Source of the DNA: Capsicum annuum
Lineage: Eukaryota > Streptophyta > Magnoliopsida > Solanales > Solanaceae
DNA: 64,000 bases
NCBI RefSeq assembly: GCF_002878395.1
Contig: NC_061114.1
Coordinates: 161,576,631-161,640,630, forward strand
Direction of reading: 5' to 3'
The notes under the pieces were generated by a model that saw nothing but the letters and a program-made list of their open reading frames with translations, was not told the origin of the DNA and did no database searches. Within the stretch, counting starts at the first letter, position 1. Each line of letters starts with the position of its first letter. The translations under genes and the position numbers were made by a program. This document shows, piece after piece, positions 36,792 to 49,056 of this stretch.

Positions 36792-36806
36792 TTAGTATTA
36801 GAACCA
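36792..36806 (+). other. Element E primer binding site (tRNA-iMet, decayed)
   Basis: TTAGTATTAGAACC differs from the initiator-Met complement by three transitions only (two G to A, one C to T), the pattern expected from deamination of methylated cytosine. Confidence 0.75.
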
Positions 36807-36998
36807 GGTTCATGATCAATTAGGTATCCACAATCTGTGTTAAGTACAGCCTTTTTCATGGGTATATAGTGTGCCACACTTATAAGGTAGAGGCTATGAG
36901 GTATTTAGGAATGTTTCCCTTTAATCTTGATCTATTGTCAGGATGTAGAGCCTAAGGTCTTGAATCTCCTCTAATTCATATTTTTTGCATTTCAAATC

Positions 36999-37039
36999 AT
37001 ACCTCTTCGATGAACTGATGCTCGTGGAAACTCCTCTAT
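36999..37039 (+). pseudogene. Element E gag, first codons
   Basis: Aligns with the start of element D's gag (39445 onward): ATACCTCTTCGATGAACTGATG against ATGCCTCCCAGAAGATCTGATG (read in halves). The start codon has decayed from ATG to ATA. Gag resumes at 46493 after element D. Confidence 0.7.
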
Positions 37040-39232
37040 TATAATGCCTCAGGTTTTGGTCCTTGAAAATTTCTAAAATTTTATCTTACTGTCCTGACTA
37101 CTACTCCCTGATGAGTTGTAGGGAGTCTTGATGAGTCATTGGACCAAATCAAAAACAGTGTGGCTAAGACTGCTCTGAGTAGGAGTGGCTCACTATACAT
37201 CATAAGGACTTGTTACGAGTCGTTGGGTGTAAATCATAGGGCGTCTAGTGTATACCCAAAAAAGATATTAGGTTGACTACGATTGGACTCTATGAGTTGC
37301 AGAGTCCTATTACGAGTTATATTTGTTGAGTCATAAGGTCAACATATTATGAGTGCCTTGTAGATTGTCTTGGTTACGACTTGTGGGGACCAGTCTATAT
37401 GATTCATATAGTGACCTGTAGGCACTGGCGACTAAATATTAGTTTTTAAATTGAGGGCACTTTGGAATTCCCTTCTCACCTAATTAAAACACCACATTCA
37501 TAAAGCACTTAGGAAGGGTTATTTCTTATTCATAACATACTAAAATATTTTCTAAGCTCTCTCAAATTCACTTAAGCAGACATAGTTAGGGTTTCCAAGA
37601 AGTAGGTCATCCAAGGGCTCAAGGGTTGAGTTTTTTCAGTGGAACTTGGTATTTTAGGCATATTACTCTTTCTTAATTATTAATTTGCTAAAAGCATGAG
37701 TTTTAGTGTGTTGTCCATATGGTATTGACATTGGTTTGAAAACATGGGGTGAGGGTTTTGAATAATTATTATTTCTATGATATGTCGTGTTTGTCCCTGC
37801 ATGGGTTATGTTATATGGTGGTTTTAGAAATCAAATTGATGCATGGGAATGGTGAATGAACTGAGGATTATGATTTCCCAAACTTGTGACTTTTGAAGTG
37901 GTTATGGTCCTAACCCTATATTGTGAAATTAGTTTTGTATATGAAAAGTATGTATATTGAACTAATCATGAACTATGGCAAGTCAATGAAGCATAATGAT
38001 TTTTTGTAAAATTAAACCTTAAGGGGTTATATGATCCCCAAGCTAATGTGAAATTGAATCAAGGGGGTTGTGACTTCCACCAAGTGATGATAATTGGTTT
38101 AGCATGTTGATGTTACCTTACACATATAATTAGAAAAATGATACCAATAATGTATGCCTAAATTTATATCATGGTTCAATAAATAATAATATATGTGCTA
38201 ATTTTTTTAATTGGGCTTTAATAATGGTTGTGTATCTAAGTCATGAAGTTCTTGAAGGACCAATACTGGAAATCACGGTTGATGATGCGGGGGTCTATAT
38301 GACCAGGTGGTTTAAGTCCCCCTTATTACAATCATTTGATTTGGAAGGTTCGAGTCCCCCACATTTTATTATATGATTTGGTGCTTGTATCACCTTGATA
38401 TGTTGGGAGGTTTGAGTCCCTTATAGTGCATATGTATACTCACTGGTTCGTACGGCCACACGTATTGGGGCCCTAACAATTGGGGTAGAGCTGGGCCCAT
38501 TAGCCTATGGGTATCTTCTTATGTTATGATAGTTAAGCTACATAATCGAGGTTAAAGTTTTAAAGTGCAAGTTAAGCCTTGTTCCCAATCCTGAAATATG
38601 ATATATATATATATATATATATATGCATTTGATTATGTGCATTGGTTTTGAATGATTTTGAACTATTGATCATGGCATTATGTTATCCTTATCCCTGAGT
38701 TACATGCTAGTATTCACCCCACGAACCATATTTAGATGTTGTATCGTCACGTGGTGCAGGCACCAGAGATACCTCTACTTTTACTACAAAAATTTATCTG
38801 GATCATCTCAGTTCATTATGGTGAAGTGGTAAACTTCCATTCTTTGAAATATTTAGACATTTCATACATTATTCTTATATAGACTAGAGTTAAGAGTTTT
38901 CATTATCATTGTCATTATCATTTTCATTGTAATCTATCGGAGTTGGGGAAATGTCCCGACGAAGACTGGTTTTGTTTTTTTCTTTGCATATGATTTTTTG
39001 GATTACTGTAAACTTGGATGATATTGGTAGTTTGCTTGGTCGGTTACTGGTTGTCTGTTATAGACATAATTTAAATATCATTAAGCTATTTCTTATGATA
39101 TCTTATTATATGTTCGGAATTCATCCGACTTTGGGGATGTTGTGTTCACTTGGTTAGATACGGAGGGTGGTATTCGATCTATGTGGGGCTTGAGATACCC
39201 ATCATGGCCAGGCCCTAGATTGGGTCATGACA
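37040..39232 (+). repeat. Element D 5' LTR
   Basis: Repeats 44280-46492 throughout, from TTTTGGTCCTTGAAA to GGGTCATGACA. The terminal TG has decayed to TA. Word array about 37115-37440, TA-repeat 38599-38624. ORF 38951-39157 is not a gene. Confidence 0.85.
37115..37440 (+). promoter_or_regulatory. ACGAGTCGT-type dyad array, element D 5' LTR
   Basis: Words such as GATGAGTTGTAGG (37114), TTACGAGTCGTTGG (37211), TATGAGTTGCAGAG (37290) and TTACGAGTTATA (37311). The 3' LTR holds TACGAGTCGTAGGG (44537) and others at 44350-44690. A weak TTTTTAAATT follows at about 37447. Confidence 0.5.
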
Positions 39233-39236
39233 AAGA

Positions 39237-39249
39237 TAATATCAAATCC
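39237..39249 (+). other. Element D primer binding site (tRNA-iMet, decayed)
   Basis: TAATATCAAATCC followed by TAGGTTT. It differs from the expected TGGTATCAGAGCC by three G to A changes and one other change, five bases after the LTR. Confidence 0.65.
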
Positions 39250-39444
39250 TAGGTTTGGTGTGATTGGGTTTCTAATAAAGTCATGTCAAGTAGATTCTTG
39301 TTTATGGATTTGTAGCGCACTGCACTTATAAGGAAAAAGCTACAAGGCATTTAGGAATGTTTCCTTTTCTTGTTGTTCTATTTTAAGCTATAGAGTCTAA
39401 GGTCTTAAATCTCTTCTAATTTTTGTATGTTTGCTTTTTGGATC

Positions 39445-40640
39445 ATGCCTCCCAGAAGATCTGATGTTAGTGAAAACTCTTATGTACCTTCTGAGGACAA
39501 TGTGGATAGAGCTCGTCCTACTCTAGGAGTTTAGACCCGATCGAGGGTCACTGCTTATGATTGCCTTAAAGGTTCTCCATTGGTTCCGTCTATCCCTCAT
39601 CAGGCACACCAGGATGGCGTGTCTAATGTTGAGTTTTGCCAGTTAATTCATTTACTTACCTAGTTAGTGGCTTCCCAGACTGAGCGTGTTGTTTATGTTA
39701 CTCCATCTTCCAACGCTACTAGAGTTAGCCAATTTATGAGGTTGGGTTCTCCTACTTTCACTAGTTCTAATGTTAAGGAAGATCCTTAAAATTTCATTGA
39801 TGAGATAGAAAAAAAATTTTGGGTAATGCATACTACAAATAAGGAGGGCGTAAAGTTCACAACTTATCAGTTAAAGGATGTGGCATATTAGTGGTATGAG
39901 AAGTGGGACCAGTCTAGGGGTGATGATGTTGAGTGTACTTTATGGGATGATTTCTCTAGTATTTTCCTTGATTGCTTCTTTTCTTAGGAGTTGAGGGAGG
40001 CAAAAGCTGAGGAATTTATGAATTTAAAGTGACTTAAGATGACAGTAAAGGAGTATGCCTTGAATTTTCATCAGTTATCACGTTATGCACCTGAATTAGT
40101 GTCTAGCATGAGGTCTAAAAAGAGGAAGTTTACCTCTGGGTTGTCTCGTTAGTTAATCTTGGAGAGCAATACTACCTTATTAAATAAGGATATGGACATC
40201 TCTAGACATATGGTGTATATACAACAAGTGGAATAGGAAAAAAAGAAGCAAGAAAATATGAGTGAAAAGCAAAATAAGAGGTTTTGCTATTCGAATTAGG
40301 GTGGAGGTCGACAGCAAAATGGTAAAGACTATGGAAAATGGTCTAAGAAAAAGTAGGGCAATTTTGGTTCCTACTCTATGTCTAGTGCTTCTTGTCCAAA
40401 GTCATCGGGTGATCTTAATTTTCAGTATAATAGTAGAGGATTTAGAGCACTAGAAGACCAGCCTCAGGCTAATGGGGCTCAGTCAGTTCCATCATATCCT
40501 CCTTGTAGATTTTGTGGTCGGGTGCATCATGGTATTTGTGAAGAGAGGAGGAACAAGTGCTTTAAATATGGTCAAATTAGTCATATAGAGAGAGAGATTG
40601 TTCTTTTAAGGTTTCTTCTGGGGCAAATAAGATTCATATC
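39445..40640 (+). pseudogene. Element D gag
   Basis: Begins MPPRRSDVSENSYVP at the ATG at 39445. The capsid domain follows: FIDEIEKKFWVMH near 39795, GVKFTTYQLKDVAY..W near 39850, EAKAEEFMNLK near 40000, VKEYALNFHQLSRYAPELV near 40050. A C-terminal zinc-knuckle region near 40500-40600 is decayed: C-F-K-Y-G-Q-I-S-H keeps the first Cys, Gly and His and loses the others. About ten in-frame stops, several of them TAG from TGG or TAA from CAA. In a live element gag packages the RNA in virus-like particles. Confidence 0.85.
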
Positions 40641-41200
40641 TCTACTTTACCAGCTCTCACACCAAAAGGTATTGCATCTGTATTGGGCTCCGACACTGGC
40701 CAAAATTGTTTGTATGGTCTTGGCACCCACTAAGATTTTAAGACGTCCCCTGATGTTGTTACTAGTACGCTCAAACTTTTCTCTCATGATGTATATTGTC
40801 TACTTGATCCCGAGTCTACCCTCTCTTATGTTACCCCTTATGTGGCTATCTATTTTGGTTATGATCCAAAATATATTTTAGATCCCTTCTCTGTATCCAC
40901 CCCAGTGAGTGACTTCATTATGGATATAAGGGTTTATAAAGGTTGTGAGATGTTGATCTATGGTAGCTAGACCTTGGTAGATCTGTTAGAGTTGTACATG
41001 GTAGACATTGATGTGATTTTTGGGATGGAATGGTTGTATTCGTGCTATGCGTCTCTTGATTGTCGAACCCAAAGGGTCAATTTCCATTTCTCTAATGAGC
41101 CGGTGATTGAATGGGAAGGTAATTCCCTAGAACCTAAGGGAAGGTTCATTTCATATCTTAGAGCCTAAAAATTAGTTTCAAAAGGGTGCCTCTATCACTT
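40641..41200 (+). pseudogene. Element D protease region
   Basis: After a frameshift, an LLDPESTLSYVTPYVA block near 40800 marks the aspartic protease active site (the usual small residue is replaced by Glu). Then LVDLLELYMVDIDVIFGMEWL (in parts, 40974-41030) is the conserved C-terminal flap and hydrophobic end. Chromovirus-type, pseudogene. Confidence 0.75.
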
Positions 41201-42190
41201 AGTACATGTTAAGGATTCTAGATCCGAAAGTCCTTCCTTGCAGACTATCCCTATGGTCTGTGAATTTCTCGAAGTGTTCCCTTATAATCTTCCTGGTGTT
41301 CTTCCCGATAGAGAAATTTATTTTGGGATTGATCTTCTTTCGAACACTCATCCTATTTCTATCTTTTCTTGCAAAATGGCTTCAGCTGAGTTGAAAGAAC
41401 TCAAGGTGCAGTTGAAAGATCTTCTTGACAATGGTTTTATCTGCCCTAGTGTGTCTTCGTGGGTTGCTCCTATTCTTTTTGTGTGCAAGAAGGATGGGTA
41501 CCTTTGGATGTATATTGATTATCGCTAAATGAATAAGGTGACCATGAAGAATAAGTATCCCCTTTCGAGAATTGATGATTTATTCGATCGACTTCAGGGT
41601 GCTAAGTTCTTTTCTAAGATTGATCTTCAGTTGGGTTGCCATCAGTTGAATATTAGGGAGGTAGACATCCCTAAGACTTCTTTTCAAACCCAATATGGTC
41701 ATTTTGAGTTTTGGGTGATGTCCTTAGCTTTGACCAATGCCTCGATAGTATTTATGGATCTTATGAATTGGGTTTTTCGTCAACTCTTGGATTTGTTTGT
41801 GATTGTCTTTATTGATGATATTTTGGTGTATTTGAAGAGTGAGGTGGATCATGTCAATCACCTTTGCCTTGTGTTGTAGACCCTTAAGGGGCAACTACTG
41901 TATGCTAAATTTCCTAAGTGTGAGTTCTGGTTAAATGTTATGACTTATCTTGGATATGTTATTTTTAGTAAAGGGATCATGATGGATCCACAAAAATCCA
42001 CGGTGGTTAATAAGTGGCCTAGACCCACGACTCCCTCCGACATTCAGTGCTTCTTGGGTTTACCCTGCTATTATAGAAGATTTGTGGAGAGTTTTTCTTC
42101 TATTGCTGCCCTGTTGACTAAGTTGGCCCAGAAGAAGGTAAAATTCTTATGGTCTGATGTGTGTGATGGTAGTTTCAAGAAGTGAAAGGA
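41201..42190 (+). pseudogene. Element D reverse transcriptase
   Basis: Three open stretches (41238-41528, 41529-41879, 41940-42185) in near-continuous order. They show a FPYNLPGVLPDREI start, [35 protein letters not shown] (motif A, Asp kept), [12 protein letters not shown] (motif C, both Asp kept, near 41810), and a FLGLPCYYRRFVESFS connection. One stop at the end of the first stretch replaces Arg or Gln after DYR, and another ends the second. This is the most recognisable pol domain of D. Confidence 0.9.
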
Positions 42191-42620
42191 TAAGTTGACT
42201 TCAATTATGGTCTTGACTCTACCTGAAAGCAGTGAGGTTTTTATTATTTATGGTGATCATCTCGGGAGGGACTGGGTTGTGTATTGATACTGCATGGCAA
42301 GGTGGATTCTTATGCTTTTAGACAATTAAAAGTCCATGAGAAGAGTTACCTGACCCATGATTTTGAATTATTAGTTGTGGTGTTTGCATTAAAGATCTAG
42401 TGACATTATTTATATTAGGTCCATGTTGATATTTATTCTAATCAAAAGATCCTGCAATATATGTTCATTCAGAAGGAGCTAAATCTCTGGCAAAGAAGGT
42501 GGCTTGAGTTGCTTAAGGACTATAACATGAGCCTTCACTATTATCCCGGTAAATCTAACGTGGTTGTTGATGCTCTTAGCAGGTTGTCCATGGAAGCTTA
42601 TCTCATATGGACAAAAAGAA
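42191..42620 (+). pseudogene. Element D RNase H
   Basis: Fragments in alternating frames: a [24 protein letters not shown] block (42300-42360, read in parts), [12 protein letters not shown] near 42365, a VDIYSNQKILQYMF-like block near 42425, [23 protein letters not shown] (in parts, 42480-42550), and VVVDALSRLS near 42560. The order is that of chromovirus RNase H. The catalytic acids cannot all be placed because of frameshifts. Confidence 0.75.
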
Positions 42621-42819
42621 GCAGGATTTGGTGAAGGATATTCATTGTTTGGCTAATCTTAGAGTTATTCTTTTGGACTTAAAAAATGGTGGTGTGATAG
42701 TTCAAGAGGTGACGAAGTCATATTTTGGTGCTGAGGTAAAGGAAACAGATGTTGGATCCTATTTTGATGCAAATCAAGAATGATATAGGTAGGCAGAAGG
42801 TGATGATTTTTTAGATTGG

Positions 42820-43650
42820 TGGTGAAGGTATCTTGATGTATCAACGTAGATTATGTGTTCTCAAAATTGATGGGTTGCAAGGAAGAATTTTTGCCAAAGC
42901 CCATGATTTATGTTATACTATTCATCCTAGTTTGACAAAAATGTATCATGATCTTAAGGAGATTTATTAGTGGAATAATATGAAGGGAGATGTGGCCAAT
43001 TTTATGTCTAAGTGCATGGTGTGTTAGTAAGTGAACGTGGAGCACTTGAGGCTCGGTGGGTTGACCCAAGAGATTGAGTTTCCAGTGTGGAAATGGGAGA
43101 TAATAAATATGGATTTTGCTACTGTATTCTGCAGTCTCACCAGCAATTTGATTTGATTTGGGTATCATGGATAGGATGATTAAGTCTTCTTACTTCTTTC
43201 CAGTGAGGACTAATTTCTCTACAGAGGATTATGCCAAGTTGTTCATTGAGGAGATCATAAGGTTGCATGGTACTCAGGTTTCCATCTTATTTGATCGGGT
43301 TACTAAGTTCTCATCTCACTTTTTGAGGTTGTTTTAGTGAGATTTGGGGAATAAGGTAACTTTTAGTACCGCTTTCCACCCATAGATGGATGGCAAGAGG
43401 AAAGGATAATTTATTCCTTGGAAGATATGCTTCGGTCATGTATATTTTATTTTGGTGGTAATTCTGTTGACCACTTTTCTCTCATAGAATTTTCCTACAA
43501 CATCAGTTATCACTCTAGCATTGGTATGGCTCTATTTGTGGCTTGGGGTCTTCTATGGGGTGGTTTGAGGATGGTGAAAACAAGTTATTTGGTCTTGATT
43601 TGGTTCATCAAGCCATGGAAAAGGTAAAGGTGATTTAGTATAGACTTAAG
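42820..43650 (+). pseudogene. Element D integrase
   Basis: Zinc-binding N-terminus near 42890-43040 (AHDLCYTIHPSLTKMYHDL, then a C-M-V-C relic with the last Cys followed by a stop), then a WKWEIINMDFAT block near 43090 that holds the first catalytic Asp. The core from 43140 to 43400 is frame-shifted but keeps its order. The end is LEDMLRSC..FGGNSVDHFSLIEFSYN at 43418-43500. Non-functional. The minus-strand ORF 42908-43168 is a shadow. Confidence 0.75.
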
Positions 43651-44110
43651 GCAGCCCAAAGTCACTAAAAATACTATGCGGATATGAGTCGAAGGGAGTT
43701 GGAGTTTAGTATTGGTGATTAGGTGTTCTTGAAGGTGACTCCCATGAAGGGAGTGATGCGGTTAGGTAAGAAAGGGAAATACAGTCCCCGTTATTTTGGT
43801 TCATACTTGGTCTTGAAGAGGGTTGGTAATGTTGCATACCAATTAGTGTTGCTTTCTAGTTTGAGCTCCATTCATCTGGTGTTTCATGTTTGAATGTTGA
43901 GAAAGTGTGTGGGTTATCCTTCAATATTTTTTCCATCAGAAAAGGTGGGTATTTCAGTTTCCTTGTCCTATGAGAAAGTACCAATTGAGATTTTGGATTG
44001 GCAAATCCTTCAGTTGTGGACCAAGGATATGGCATCGGTAAAAGTTCTTTGGAGGAACCAAAAGGTCGAGGAAGATACTTGGAAGACAAGGAGGACATGA
44101 AGTCCAAGTA
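43651..44110 (+). pseudogene. Element D integrase C-terminus and chromodomain
   Basis: A GKKGKYSPRYFGSYLVLKRVGNVAYQL-like GPY/F module (43770-43845, read in parts), then at 43990-44090 ILDWQILQLWTKDMASVKVLW followed by W..QKVEEDTWKT. This is the chromodomain tail of Tekay/Del-type chromoviruses that in this family may direct insertion to heterochromatin. The ORF 43894-44100 covers it and ends at a stop close to the expected end. Confidence 0.8.
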
Positions 44111-44265
44111 TCTGTTCTTGTTCCCCATTTCGGATAAGCGTTCTTAAGGTACGTGTATTCCTTAATATCTTTGTTTTTTATCTTTGTTAAAGGTAAGTAT
44201 GGTTGTGTTTGGAGTCAAACTGTGTTAATGAATGCCTTGTCCTGTCATTTCAAGACAAATGATCC

Positions 44266-44279
44266 TAAGGGTGGCAATA
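44266..44279 (+). other. Element D polypurine tract
   Basis: TAAGGGTGGCAATA directly before the 3' LTR. Element E has the better preserved TAAGGGGGGAGAA (51128-51140) in the same place. It primes plus-strand synthesis. Confidence 0.7.
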
Positions 44280-46492
44280 TGTAACTCTCTGGATTTTTGG
44301 TCCTTGAAAGTTTCTAAAATTTTATCCTCAGTATCCTAACTACAACTCCCCTAACGAGTCATAGGGAGTCTTGACAAGTCGTTGGACCAAATCAGAAAGT
44401 GTGTGGCTGAGTTCTGCTCTGAGTGCAAGTGTCTCACAATGAGTCGTAAGGACTTGTTATGAGTCATTAGGTGTAAATCATAAGGTGTCTAGTGTATACC
44501 CCAAATGGTTGTTAGGTTGACTACGACTAGACCCTACGAGTCGTAGGGTCCCATTATGATTCATATTGGTTGAGTCAATGGATCAACAGATTGTGAGTGC
44601 CTTAGAGACTGCCTTGGCTATGACTTATGGTGACCAGTCGTAATAAGTTTATATGAGTCTTATAGTGACTCGTGGTCACTGTCGACTAACTGTCAGTTTT
44701 AAAATTGAGGGCACTTTAGACAATTCCCTTCTCATGAAATTGAAAACCCACATTCATAATGCATGTAGGAAGGGTTATTTCTTATTCATAACGTACTAAA
44801 ACATTTCCTAAGCTCTCTTAAATTCACTCAAGCAGACATACTTAGGGTTTCCAAGAAGTAGGTCATCTAAGGGTTCAAGGGTTGAGTTTTTTCAGTGGAA
44901 CTTGGTATTTCAGGCATGTTACTTTTCCCTAATTATTAATTTGCTAAAAGCATATATTTTAAAGTGTTGTTCATATGGTATTGAGATTGGTTTGAAAACA
45001 TGGGGTGAGGGTTCTAAATAACTGTTGTTTTTGTGATGTGTTATGTTTATCCCTGCATGGGTTATGTTATATGGTGGTTTTAGAAATCAAATTGATGCAT
45101 GGGAATGGTAAATGAACTGGGGATTGTGATTTCCCAAACTTGTGACTTTTGAAGTGGTCATGGTCTCAACCCCATATTGTGAAATTAGTTTTGTATATGA
45201 AAAGTATGCATATTGAACTACTCATGAACTATGGCAAGTCAATGAAGCATAATGATTTTTTGTAAAATTAAAACTTAAGGGGTTGTATGATACCTCAAGA
45301 TAATGTAAAATTGAATCAATGGGGTTGTGAATTCCACCAAGTGATGGTAATTGGTTTGGCATGTTGAAGTTACCTTGCACATTTAGTTAGTATGACGATA
45401 CCAATAATGTATGCCTAAATTTATATCATGGTTCAATAAATGATAATGTATGTGCTAATTATTTAATTAGACTTTAATGAGGTTTGTGTAGCTGAGTCGT
45501 GAAAGTGGAGGTCTTGAAGGACCAGTACTGGAAACCATGGATGCCGACACAGGGGTCTATATGACCGGGTGGTTCGAGCCTCCCTTATTACTATCATTTG
45601 ATTTTGAAGGTCTGAGTCCCCCATATCGTACTATATTATTCTTTGCTTGCATCAACTTGATACGTTGGGAGGTTTGGGTCCCTCATAGTGCATATGTATA
45701 CCCTTTAGTTCGTGCGGCCATACACACTGGGGCTTTACCAGTTGGGGAAGAGCTAGGCCTATATAGCCCATGGGTGCCTTCGTATGTTATGACGGTTGAG
45801 CTACACAATCCAGGATAAAGTTTTAAAGTGCATGTTAAGCCTTGTTCCCTATCCCGTCATATGATATATATATGTGTGTATGTGTATGCATTTGATTATG
45901 TGCATTAGTTTTGAATGATTTTGAATTGTTGATCACGGCATTATGTTATCCTTATACCTAAGCTACATGCTAGTGTTCAACCAACTAACCATCTCTAGAT
46001 GTTGTATCCCCACGCGGTGCAGGCACCGAAGATACCTCTACTTTTCCTATGCAAAGTTAGGTGGATCAGCTCGGTTCATTGTGGTGAATTGGTGATCTTC
46101 TATTCTTCAAAGGATTTAGACATTTCATCCATTATTATTATCATAGACTAAAGTTAAGAGTTTTCATTATCATTAACATTATCATTTTCATTATCATCAG
46201 AGTCGGGCATATGTCCCGACCTAGATAGATTTTGGTTTTTTCTTTGCATAGAGGCTTTGTCGAATTACTGTGTACTTGGGTGATGTTGGTAGGTTGTTTG
46301 TCCAATTACTGATTGTTGGTTATAGATGTGATTTAAATATCATTAAGTTATTTCTTTCTATCTTGTTATATATTTGGAATTCATCCAACTTTGGGGATGT
46401 TGTTTTCACTTGGTTAGGTGGAGGGGGTTATCTCTGCCCCACGTGAGACTTGAGATGCCCGTCACAGCCAAGCCCTAGTTTGGGTTATGACA
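44280..46492 (+). repeat. Element D 3' LTR
   Basis: Direct repeat of 37040-39232. Starts TGTAACTCTCTGG and ends GGGTTATGACA. Word array about 44350-44690. The TA-repeat is short here (about 45863-45876) compared with the 5' copy. ORF 45537-45818 is not a gene. Confidence 0.85.
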
Positions 46493-47640
46493 TATGTACC
46501 ACTCAAGGATAATATGGACGATGCTCGTCCTACTTATAGGGTAGAAACCCGGTCTAGGGTCCCTACTTCTGATTGCTCGTGTGGAGTTCCACCAGTTCCT
46601 ACTAGTACCCCTCATACTCCCTAGGGTGATATGTCTAAATTTGAGTTTCGCCATTCAATCCATTTGCTTACACAGTTAGTGGCGTCTCAATCCCGACAGT
46701 CTGAGCATATTAGTATAGTTGTTCCTTCTTTTAAGGCTACTAGAGTTGGACAAATCCTGAGGCTTAATCCTTCGACTTTTACAGGTTCTAAGGTTGAGGA
46801 GGACCCTCAAGGATTCATTGATGAGATGGAAAAAATTTTCCATGTAATACATGTTTCTAACTCCGAAGGTGTGAAGTTTGTCGCATATCAGTTGAAGGAT
46901 GTGGCATATTAGTGGCATGAGGAGTGTGGGAACTTATTAGGGGATTATTCTAAGATAGATATGTGGGATGGCTTTTTGAGTGTCTTTCTTGATCACATCT
47001 TTCCTTTGGAGTTGGGGGAAGCAAAGGCCGAGGAGTTTGTGAATTTGAAGTAAGGCAAATTGACTGTGAAGGAATATTCCTTGAAGTTTCATTAGTTATC
47101 CCGCTATGCTCTAGAGTTGGTGTCTTCTATGTGGAATAGAATGAGGAAATTCTCTTCGGGATTTTCTTGAGAGTTAGTGTTGGAGTGCAACGCGGAAATA
47201 CTGAATTATGATATAGATATCTTTAGTATTGTGGTGTATATGCATCAAGTTAAAGGGGAAAAGAAGAAACAAGCAGAGATATGGGAAAAATAAGGGAAGA
47301 AATTCAGCTATTATGAGTAGGGTAGAGGATAATAGAATAGTGGTAGAGATAGTAGGCAGTGGTCTAACAATAAATGGGGAAATTTTAGTTACCACTCCAC
47401 GGCTAGTGCTCCATATCCTAAGTCGTCTGATGATCATCGCTTTCAGACGGATAGTAGGTCTAGGGAGAAGGTGCCAGTCTCAGGCCAGTGGGCTTAGTTG
47501 GCTCCATCTTATCCCCCTTGTCATTTTTGTAGGTAGGGGCATCGTGGAGTTTGTGATAAGGAGAGGATTAAGTACCTGAGGTGTGGTCAGATCGGTCACA
47601 TACAGCAGGATTTTCCTTCGGCTAGGGTTGCTGTTGGGTC
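46493..47640 (+). pseudogene. Element E gag, continued after element D
   Basis: Resumes at the codons following 37039 (tatgtaccactcaaggataa against D's tatgtaccttctgaggacaa). The stretch 46631-46912 holds FEFRHSIHLLTQLVASQS, then FTGSKVEEDPQGFIDEMEKIF, then VKFVAYQLKDVAY. After stops: a KAEEFVNLK..KLTVKEYSLKFH block near 47030-47090, and at 47515-47630 C-H-F-C and a C-G-Q-I-G-H knuckle partly decayed. Same family as D's gag. Confidence 0.85.
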
Positions 47641-48200
47641 CAATAAATCTTTGTTCCTACTTCATCAGCTTTTGCACCAAATGGTGCTACTTTTGATACC
47701 AGCACTAGCCAAAATTATCTGTATGCTCTCGCCACCCCCTAGGTATCTAAAGCATCTCTACATATTGTCATGGGTATGTTACAACTCTTTTCCCGTGATG
47801 TGTATTATTTTCTTTATCCAGGGTCTACTCTTTCTTATGTGACCCCTTATGTGGCTATTTATTTTGGTTTTGGTATCGAGAGTATTTTGGATCCCTTTTC
47901 TATTTTTACCTTGGTGGGTCATTCTATGGTTGCTAGAAGAGTTCTATAGGGGTTATGTGGTATCTATCAGTGGTAAGGAGACCTTAGTGGATTTGATAGA
48001 GTTGGATATGGTTGATTTTGATGTTATTCTGGGGATGGATTAGTTCCACTCATGTTATGCTTCTCTTTATTCTAGGACCCAAAAAGAAATTTTTAAAGTT
48101 CCTAATGAGCCGGTTATGGAATGGGAAGGGAGTTTCCCAGTGACTATGGAATCGTTCGTTCATATCTTAGAGCCCGAAAGTTGATTTACAATGGGTATCT
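47641..48200 (+). pseudogene. Element E protease region
   Basis: Relic with a Y-F-L-Y-P-G-S-T-L-S-Y-V-T-P-type active-site block near 47810-47850, followed by VAIYFGFGIESILDPF, then LVDLIELDMVDFDVILGMD at 47985-48040, then a stop where Trp is expected. Frame changes between 47760 and 47850. Position and motif order match D's protease. Confidence 0.7.
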
Positions 48201-49056
48201 CGATCATTTGATTCGGTATAAAAATTCTAACTCAAATGGTCCTTCCTAATAATCAGTCCCCGTGGTTTGTGAATTTCCAAAGTATTCCCGGATGATCTTC
48301 CTGGTGTTTCTTCCGATAGGGAAATTGATTTTTGGGATTGATCCTCTGTTAAACACCCATCCTATCTCTACCCCTCCCTAGAGAATGGCTCCAACTGTGT
48401 TAAAAGAACTTAAGGAGCAGTTGAGAGATCTTCTTGATAAGGATTTGCCATAGTGTTTCTCCGTAGGATGCTCCCATTTTTTGGTACGAAAAAAGAATAA
48501 TTCCCTTTGAATGTACATAGACTACCGTCAGTTGAATAAGGTGATGGTGAAGAATAAGTACCCTTTACCTAGGATTGATGACATGTTCGACCAGCTTTAG
48601 GGTGTTAGGTGTTTTTCTAAGATTAATCGTTGATCGGGTTGTCATCAGTTAAAGATTAGGAAGGTGGATATCCCTACGACTACTTTTTGTACCCGATAAG
48701 GTCAATTCGAGGTTTTGGTCATGTCCTTCAGTTTAACTAATCCTCCAGCAGCATTTATGGGTCTTATGAATCAGGTATTTAGACAGTTCCTAGATTTTTT
48801 TGAGAATATGTCTATTGATGATATTCTGATATACTCCAAGAATAAGGAGTATTATGCCAAACACTTCTGTATAGTGTTATAGACTCTTAAGGATCAGCAG
48901 TTATATGCTAAACCTTCTAAGTACGAGTTTTGGTTGAATTTTGTTACTTTTCTTAGTCATGTTGTTTCTAGTGAAAGGATCATGGTGGATCCACAAAATG
49001 TAGAGGCAGTGAAGAAGCGGCTTAGACCCATGACTCCAATCAATATTTGAAGCTTT
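48201..49056 (+). pseudogene. Element E reverse transcriptase
   Basis: Heavily broken. Recognisable blocks are a LPGVS..REIDF start near 48295, an AP..LKELKEQLRDLLD block near 48390, YPLPRIDDMFDQL near 48560-48600, a VFSKIN-type motif A near 48610 with Asp apparently changed to Asn, and SIDDILIYSKNKEYYAKHF near 48815-48870 (motif C, both Asp kept). It is more decayed than D's RT. Confidence 0.8.

Larger units (their letters stand above)
37040..46492 (+). mobile_element. Element D: Tekay/Del-like chromovirus nested in element E gag
   Basis: LTRs of about 2.2 kb at 37040-39232 and 44280-46492, initiator-Met primer site, gag, protease, RT, RNase H, integrase, chromodomain. The flanking DNA on both sides is E's gag, which becomes continuous when D is removed. 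A clean 5-bp target duplication is not visible (tctat against tatgt), so the exact edges may be off by a few bases. The LTRs are visibly diverged and all ORFs carry stops, so the nesting is old. Confidence 0.85.
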
